Position numbers and translations under genes: made by a program | In this document: positions 59,588-64,000 of the stretch, piece by piece | Layout: the number at the start of each line of letters is the position of its first letter | Numbering within the stretch: the stretch's first letter is position 1 | Assembly: GCF_019551435.1 (NCBI RefSeq) | Contig: NZ_CP080544.1 | Coordinates: 1,550,001 to 1,614,000 of the forward strand | Reading direction: 5' to 3' | Length of the DNA: 64,000 bases | From: Lysobacter soyae | Lineage (GTDB): Bacteria; Pseudomonadota; Gammaproteobacteria; Xanthomonadales; Xanthomonadaceae | Notes under the pieces: generated by a model | Told to the model about the DNA's origin: nothing | Database searches by the model: none | What the model saw: the letters and a program-made list of their open reading frames with translations, nothing else

Positions 59588-60762
59588 ACGCCGACGCCCC
59601 ACAACGCATCGCACTGCTGGGCGCCACCGGCTCCATCGGCACCTCCGCACTCGACGTCATTGCCCGTCACCCGGAACGGTTTGTTATCGACACGTTGGCG
59701 GCCGGCTCGCGCGTCGATGCGCTGATTGAATTGTGCAAAAAATTCCATCCGCGTTTTGCCGTGATCGCCGATCCTTCTGGTTACGAGGCGCTGAAAAACG
59801 GCCTATCCGATTGCGGTTTGCGCACCCAAGCCGCCGCCGGGGCAGCGGCGCTGAATGAACGTGCATCGGCGGAGGACGTCGATACGGTCATCGCGGCCAT
59901 CGTCGGTGCAGCGGGTTTGGATTCCACTTTGGCAGCTGCGCGTGCGGGCAAGCGCCTATTGCTCGCCAACAAGGAATCCTTGGTTCTGGCCGGCGAGCTA
60001 CTGATGCAAACGGCGCACGCATCGGGCGCCACCATCGTGCCGGTGGATAGTGAACACAACGCGATCTTTCAATGCCTGCCTGCCCATGGCGACAACCGAA
60101 ATGTCTCGCGCATCATTCTGACTGCCTCTGGCGGGCCTTTCCGTGGAAAACGTCGTGCTGAGCTTGCCGAGGTCACGCCGGCACAAGCGGTTGCCCATCC
60201 CAATTGGTCGATGGGTGCGAAAATTTCCGTCGATTCGGCCACGCTCATGAACAAAGGTCTCGAGGTGATCGAAGCGCACCATTTGTTCGGGATGGCGCCG
60301 TCGCGCATTTCGGTCGTTGTGCATCCGCAGAGCATCGTCCACTCCATGGTGGAATACGACGACGGCTCAACCCTAGCGCAATTGGGTCGCCCCGACATGC
60401 GCACCACGCTCGCCGTCGGGTTGGCTTGGCCGGACCGGGTTGCGTCCGGCGTCGCCGGCCTTGATTGGCAACAGCACAGTCGTCTGGATTTCGAACCCCC
60501 CGATCTCGACACCTTTCCCGCTTTGCAGCTCGCCTTTGATGCGATGGCGACGGGTGGTACGGCACCGGCGATGCTCAACGCATTGAATGAAGTGGCTGTT
60601 TCAGCCTTTCTTCAGGCGCAATGCAGTTTCCTAGGCATATCCGCGCTGGTGGCGGCCGGTTTGAACACCCTTGAATCCGAACCCGCCAGTTCGCTGGATG
60701 CGTTGCTTGCCGCCGACCTGCGTGCACGTGCGTTTGGCGCGGAATACTTGCGTACACATTGA
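59584..60762 (+). CDS. dxr: 1-deoxy-D-xylulose 5-phosphate reductoisomerase
   Basis: Dxr makes 2-C-methyl-D-erythritol 4-phosphate, the second step of the MEP isoprenoid pathway. The 392-residue protein has the NADPH loop [15 protein letters not shown], the metal site [10 protein letters not shown] and the [15 protein letters not shown] motif with the third acidic ligand. It begins with GTG at 59584, overlapping the cdsA stop by four bases. Confidence 0.97.
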   Translation: MNADAPQRIALLGATGSIGTSALDVIARHPERFVIDTLAAGSRVDALIELCKKFHPRFAVIADPSGYEALKNGLSDCGLRTQAAAGAAALNERASAEDVDTVIAAIVGAAGLDSTLAAARAGKRLLLANKESLVLAGELLMQTAHASGATIVPVDSEHNAIFQCLPAHGDNRNVSRIILTASGGPFRGKRRAELAEVTPAQAVAHPNWSMGAKISVDSATLMNKGLEVIEAHHLFGMAPSRISVVVHPQSIVHSMVEYDDGSTLAQLGRPDMRTTLAVGLAWPDRVASGVAGLDWQQHSRLDFEPPDLDTFPALQLAFDAMATGGTAPAMLNALNEVAVSAFLQAQCSFLGISALVAAGLNTLESEPASSLDALLAADLRARAFGAEYLRTH

Positions 60763-60792
60763 TCCACCGCATCCGGGAATACGTCGCGCCGC

Positions 60793-62130
60793 ATGAGTAC
60801 ATTTTTGGGATCCATCCTCTGGCTCGTCGTCACCCTCGGCGTGTTGGTGACCCTGCATGAACTCGGGCACTTCTGGATGGCGCGTGCGTTCGGCATTCGC
60901 GTCAATCGCTTTTCTTGGGGATTCGGCAAACCCCTGTGGTCGCGCCGGGCCAAAGACGGCGTTGAATACGCCATCGCCGGCATCCCGCTCGGCGGCTATG
61001 TCTCGATCCTGGAAGATCCGGATAACACATTGATTGAGCCGATGCGCTCGCAAGCACTCACGCACAAACCCAAATGGCAGCGCGCACTGGTGTTTGCGGC
61101 CGGCCCGTTGATGAATTTGTTTTTGTGCATCGTGTTTCTGTGGGTGATGTTGGTCGTCGGTCGTCCGGACTACACACCGGTCGTCGGTGATGTGCGCGGC
61201 ATGGCGGCGGAACAAGGCTTCAAGCCGGGCGACACCTTGCTCAGCATCGGCGGCCAATCCGTTCCGACTTGGAATGACGCGCTGATGCCGATTCTGCGCC
61301 ACGGCGTGGCCCGTGATCGCGTCACGACCGAAGTGCGTACCGCCGAAGGCGCGACGCAAACGCGCACGTTGGATTTCAGCGCGGTGCCCGCTGACACTTC
61401 GGACACGGCGCTCTTCGCCGCCTCGGGATTGATTCCCAAACATTGGCTGATTGCACCGGTGATCGGTGAGGTGCGTCCCGGCACGCCGGCGGCCGGCGTC
61501 CTGCAATCCGGCGACCGCATTCTCACGCTCGATGACCGTCCGGTGCGATCCTTCACCCAGATCGCTGAAGCCGTTCGCGCCGCGCCAGCTGAACATACGT
61601 TCACAATTTCGTTCGTACGCGACGGCGAGACCCAAACGACGCATTTGAAGCCGGCCCTGTCGGGCAGCGAGCGCTTGATCGGCATCGGCCCTGCCGCGAC
61701 GACCGAACCGGGATTCGACACGGTCTACCGGCTTGGCCCCTTGGCCGCGATCCCCGCCGCCCTGCGCGAAACCGCCACTTTGGCGCGGGATACCGCGTCC
61801 ATGGTGGTTCGCCTGTTCAGCGCACCCAGCGCCCGCGAAGGGGTTTCGGGGCCGATCACCATCGCGCGCGTGGCCAACGAATCCGCCGGACAGGGCTTTG
61901 CCTGGTTCCTGCGTTTCCTTGCGTTAATGTCTTTAAGCCTCGCAGTCATTAACCTTATGCCTGTCCCCTTCCTCGATGGCGGGCATTTGCTTTATCTGGC
62001 AATCGAAACAATCCGTGGTCGCCCCTTGGAACCAAGTGCGATGATGGTGGGTCAATTGCTAGGTGCCACCCTTCTCGTGAGCCTCATGGGGCTCGCGTTC
62101 TACAATGACATCTTAGGCCTGCTACGGTAG
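60793..62130 (+). CDS. rseP: Site-2 protease RseP
   Basis: RseP cleaves RseA within the membrane to release the envelope-stress sigma factor. The 445-residue protein has the zinc motif HELGH near residue 22, two periplasmic PDZ domains and the second metal region NLMPVPFLDGGHLL near the C-terminus. It lies 30 bases after dxr and 22 bases before bamA, in the standard order. Confidence 0.96.
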   Translation: MSTFLGSILWLVVTLGVLVTLHELGHFWMARAFGIRVNRFSWGFGKPLWSRRAKDGVEYAIAGIPLGGYVSILEDPDNTLIEPMRSQALTHKPKWQRALVFAAGPLMNLFLCIVFLWVMLVVGRPDYTPVVGDVRGMAAEQGFKPGDTLLSIGGQSVPTWNDALMPILRHGVARDRVTTEVRTAEGATQTRTLDFSAVPADTSDTALFAASGLIPKHWLIAPVIGEVRPGTPAAGVLQSGDRILTLDDRPVRSFTQIAEAVRAAPAEHTFTISFVRDGETQTTHLKPALSGSERLIGIGPAATTEPGFDTVYRLGPLAAIPAALRETATLARDTASMVVRLFSAPSAREGVSGPITIARVANESAGQGFAWFLRFLALMSLSLAVINLMPVPFLDGGHLLYLAIETIRGRPLEPSAMMVGQLLGATLLVSLMGLAFYNDILGLLR

Positions 62131-62152
62131 TCGGCCGGAAATAACGGAAATC

Positions 62153-64000
62153 ATGATGACGAGACGTCCAACTCGCCGCCTCATTGCTCTCGCACTCGCT
62201 GCAGCGCTTTCAGTCCCCGCCTTTGCACAGGAAGTCGAACCGTTCCAGGTCAGCGACGTCCGCGTGGATGGTTTGCAGCGTATTTCAGCAGGTACGGTCT
62301 TCACCTATCTGCCGATCGAGCGCGGCGACACCGTCAATCAATCCAATGCGGCGGACGCCATCCGCGCCTTGTACAAGACCGGCTTCTTTGAAGACGTGCG
62401 CTTGAGCCGCGAAGGCAGCATCCTCGTCGTCAACGTGGTCGAACGCCCGGCGATCAACAAGATCGAAATGAAGGGCAACAAAGACATCAAGGAAGACGAC
62501 CTTCGCAAAGGCTTGAAGGAAATCGGCCTTGAAGAAGGTGACACCTTCGACCGCATGAGTCTCGACCGTGTGACGCAGGAACTGACGCGCCAATACAACA
62601 ACCGCGGCAAGTACAACGTCGAAATCAATCCGGTGGTGACCCAACTGGACCGCAATCGCGTCAATGTCGCGATCAACGTCAAGGAAGGCAAAGCCGCCAA
62701 GATCCGTCACATTAACGTGATCGGCAACGAATTGTTCACCGACAAGGAGTTGATGGATAACTGGGAATCCCGCCAGACCGGCTGGTTGTCCTGGTACAAG
62801 CGGGACGATCAATATTCGAAAGAGCGCCTTTCCGGCGATCTGGAAAAGCTGCAGTCCTATTACCTGGATCGCGGTTACATCGATGCCGACGTCACCCCCG
62901 ACAACACCCAAGTCGCCATCAGCCCGAACAAGCGTGATCTCTACATCACCGCCGGCCTGACCGAAGGCGAACAGTACAAAGTCTCCACCGTCACGGTGAG
63001 TGGCGACACCGTGTTGCCGCACGAAGACATTGAAAAACAAATCAAGTTGTTTGTCGCACCGGACAAGGTGTTCTCGCGTCGCGGTCTCGAAGCGGCCAAC
63101 GAATCGGTTGCCGCCGCGCTCAGCAATATCGGCTATGCATTCGCCTCGGTCAATCCGGTGCCGAATGTGGATCGCGCAAGCCGCACCGTTGCGCTCGACT
63201 TCCAAGTCAATCCGGGTCCGCGCGTGAACGTGCGCCGCGTGGTATTCGATGGCAACACCCGCACCGCAGACAACGTTTTGCGCCGTGAAATGCGTCAGAT
63301 GGAAGGCAGCTGGTATTCGCAAGCCGCCATCGACCGTTCCAAAATCCGTTTGCAACAGCTCGGGTTCTTCGAAGAAGTGAAAATCGAATCGAAGCCCGTG
63401 CCGGGCACTCAAGATCAAGTTGATCTTGCCGTGAGCGTGAAAGAAACCAACTCGGGCACCATAAACTTCGGTGTCGGCTACTCGCAGTTGGGCGGCATCC
63501 AATTGAACGGCTCGCTTTCGGAACGCAACTTCATGGGCTCGGGCAACCAGCTCTCGGTCGCGCTGGCACGCAGCAGCTACCAGAAGCAGGCCTCGTTCCA
63601 GTTCTTGAATCCGTACTTCAGCAAGAACGGCATGTCGCTCGGCTACAACGTGTATTGGAGCGAGTTCGACTATTCGAACTACAACACGGCGCAGTACAAC
63701 ACCAGTGAAGGCGCCGCCAACGTCACCTTGGGCATTCCGTTGACCGAATGGGACTCCATCAATTGGTCGTTGGGCTATAGCCGCAAGCAAGTCTCGATTT
63801 TCCGTGGCTCCACGCCGCAATCGATCGTCGACTACATCGACGCGGTCGGGACCCGCACCTTCAATGCTTGGCGCACCTCGGTATCGTTCGCCCGCGACAC
63901 GCGTGACAACTACCTGCAGCCGACGCGCGGTACATACCAACGCCTCGGCTTGGAAGTCACGTTGCCGAATTCGACCGTCAGCTATTACATCCTCGACTAT
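62153..64000 (+). CDS. bamA: Outer membrane assembly factor BamA (3' end cut by window)
   Basis: BamA inserts beta-barrel proteins into the outer membrane. The 616 codons in the window give a signal peptide ending AFAQE, five POTRA domains (first beginning FQVSDVRVDGLQRIS; third near IRHINVIGN; fifth near NVRRVVFDGNTRT) and the start of the barrel (SGTINFGVGYSQLGGI, LSERNFMGSGNQ). About 170-190 residues are missing at the end. ATG codons at 62153 and 62156 are both usable. It is the last gene of the uppS-cdsA-dxr-rseP-bamA series. Confidence 0.97.
   Translation, partial: MMTRRPTRRLIALALAAALSVPAFAQEVEPFQVSDVRVDGLQRISAGTVFTYLPIERGDTVNQSNAADAIRALYKTGFFEDVRLSREGSILVVNVVERPAINKIEMKGNKDIKEDDLRKGLKEIGLEEGDTFDRMSLDRVTQELTRQYNNRGKYNVEINPVVTQLDRNRVNVAINVKEGKAAKIRHINVIGNELFTDKELMDNWESRQTGWLSWYKRDDQYSKERLSGDLEKLQSYYLDRGYIDADVTPDNTQVAISPNKRDLYITAGLTEGEQYKVSTVTVSGDTVLPHEDIEKQIKLFVAPDKVFSRRGLEAANESVAAALSNIGYAFASVNPVPNVDRASRTVALDFQVNPGPRVNVRRVVFDGNTRTADNVLRREMRQMEGSWYSQAAIDRSKIRLQQLGFFEEVKIESKPVPGTQDQVDLAVSVKETNSGTINFGVGYSQLGGIQLNGSLSERNFMGSGNQLSVALARSSYQKQASFQFLNPYFSKNGMSLGYNVYWSEFDYSNYNTAQYNTSEGAANVTLGIPLTEWDSINWSLGYSRKQVSIFRGSTPQSIVDYIDAVGTRTFNAWRTSVSFARDTRDNYLQPTRGTYQRLGLEVTLPNSTVSYYILDY

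Noticed and set aside
62285-63940. A 551-codon minus-strand frame opposite bamA
   Set aside because: bamA POTRA and barrel motifs are clear on the plus strand.

Overview
The window is an ordinary chromosomal stretch, densely coding, from a moderately GC-rich gammaproteobacterium. Gene content and order point to the Lysobacterales (Xanthomonadales): oprP-pstS-pstS-pstCAB-phoU, map-glnD-dapD-arsC-dapE-asnB, and pyrH-frr-uppS-cdsA-dxr-rseP-bamA. This assignment rests on remembered gene order and protein similarity, not on a search. I see no prophage, insertion sequence, plasmid function or CRISPR array. Both window ends cut genes: murJ at the left (3' end missing) and bamA at the right (3' end missing). 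No stretch above 300 bases lacks a gene.

Layout. 1-3.9 kb: murJ, rpsT and the rplU-rpmA-obgE group, with a near-perfect 52-nt palindrome between rpsT and obgE. 4-9 kb: a DUF937/OmpA fusion protein, uvrA and a thioesterase. 9-11.9 kb: a tightly overlapping minus-strand operon (DUF1289 protein, CoA-type Nudix hydrolase, sulfurtransferase, copper chaperone) and an FKBP isomerase. 12-13.8 kb: enoyl-CoA hydratase, a small hypothetical and nth. 13.9-21 kb: a complete phosphate-starvation locus with an OprP-type porin, two PstS proteins, PstCAB and PhoU. 21-25 kb: rnt, rlmB, rnr and tRNA-Leu(CAG). 25.2-29.1 kb: a NarL-type regulator divergent from two tandem membrane histidine kinases. 29.2-39.1 kb: two denitrification/NO units, norB-nnrS-sirB2-cysteine-desulfhydrase-like and nirK-nirV-sco, each preceded by an FNR/DNR-type box, with fabA-fabB between them. 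39.3-49.7 kb: parC, an AP2-like protein and the minus-strand map-glnD-dapD-arsC-dapE-asnB series. 49.9-64 kb: rpsB-tsf, an archaic chaperone-usher pilus operon, then pyrH-frr-uppS-cdsA-dxr-rseP-bamA.

How it works together. Nitrite is reduced to NO by a predicted lipoprotein, haem-fused copper NirK. NO is reduced to N2O by the single-subunit quinol NorB, with NnrS as an auxiliary; both units look oxygen/NO-controlled. The phosphate locus covers outer-membrane entry, periplasmic capture, ABC import and signalling. The pilus operon carries a good sigma-54 promoter and sits between tsf and pyrH, which are normally neighbours.

The most interesting signal is between dapE and asnB: a 22-codon reading frame with five Asn codons within six positions, followed by a strong terminator hairpin, and with a segment able to pair with the terminator's 5' arm. 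This is the full architecture of a ribosome-stalling attenuator, here apparently sensing asparagine supply to control asparagine synthetase. The second is a tandem kinase pair in which the first member has lost the Asn and Gly residues of its ATP-binding site while keeping its phospho-acceptor His.
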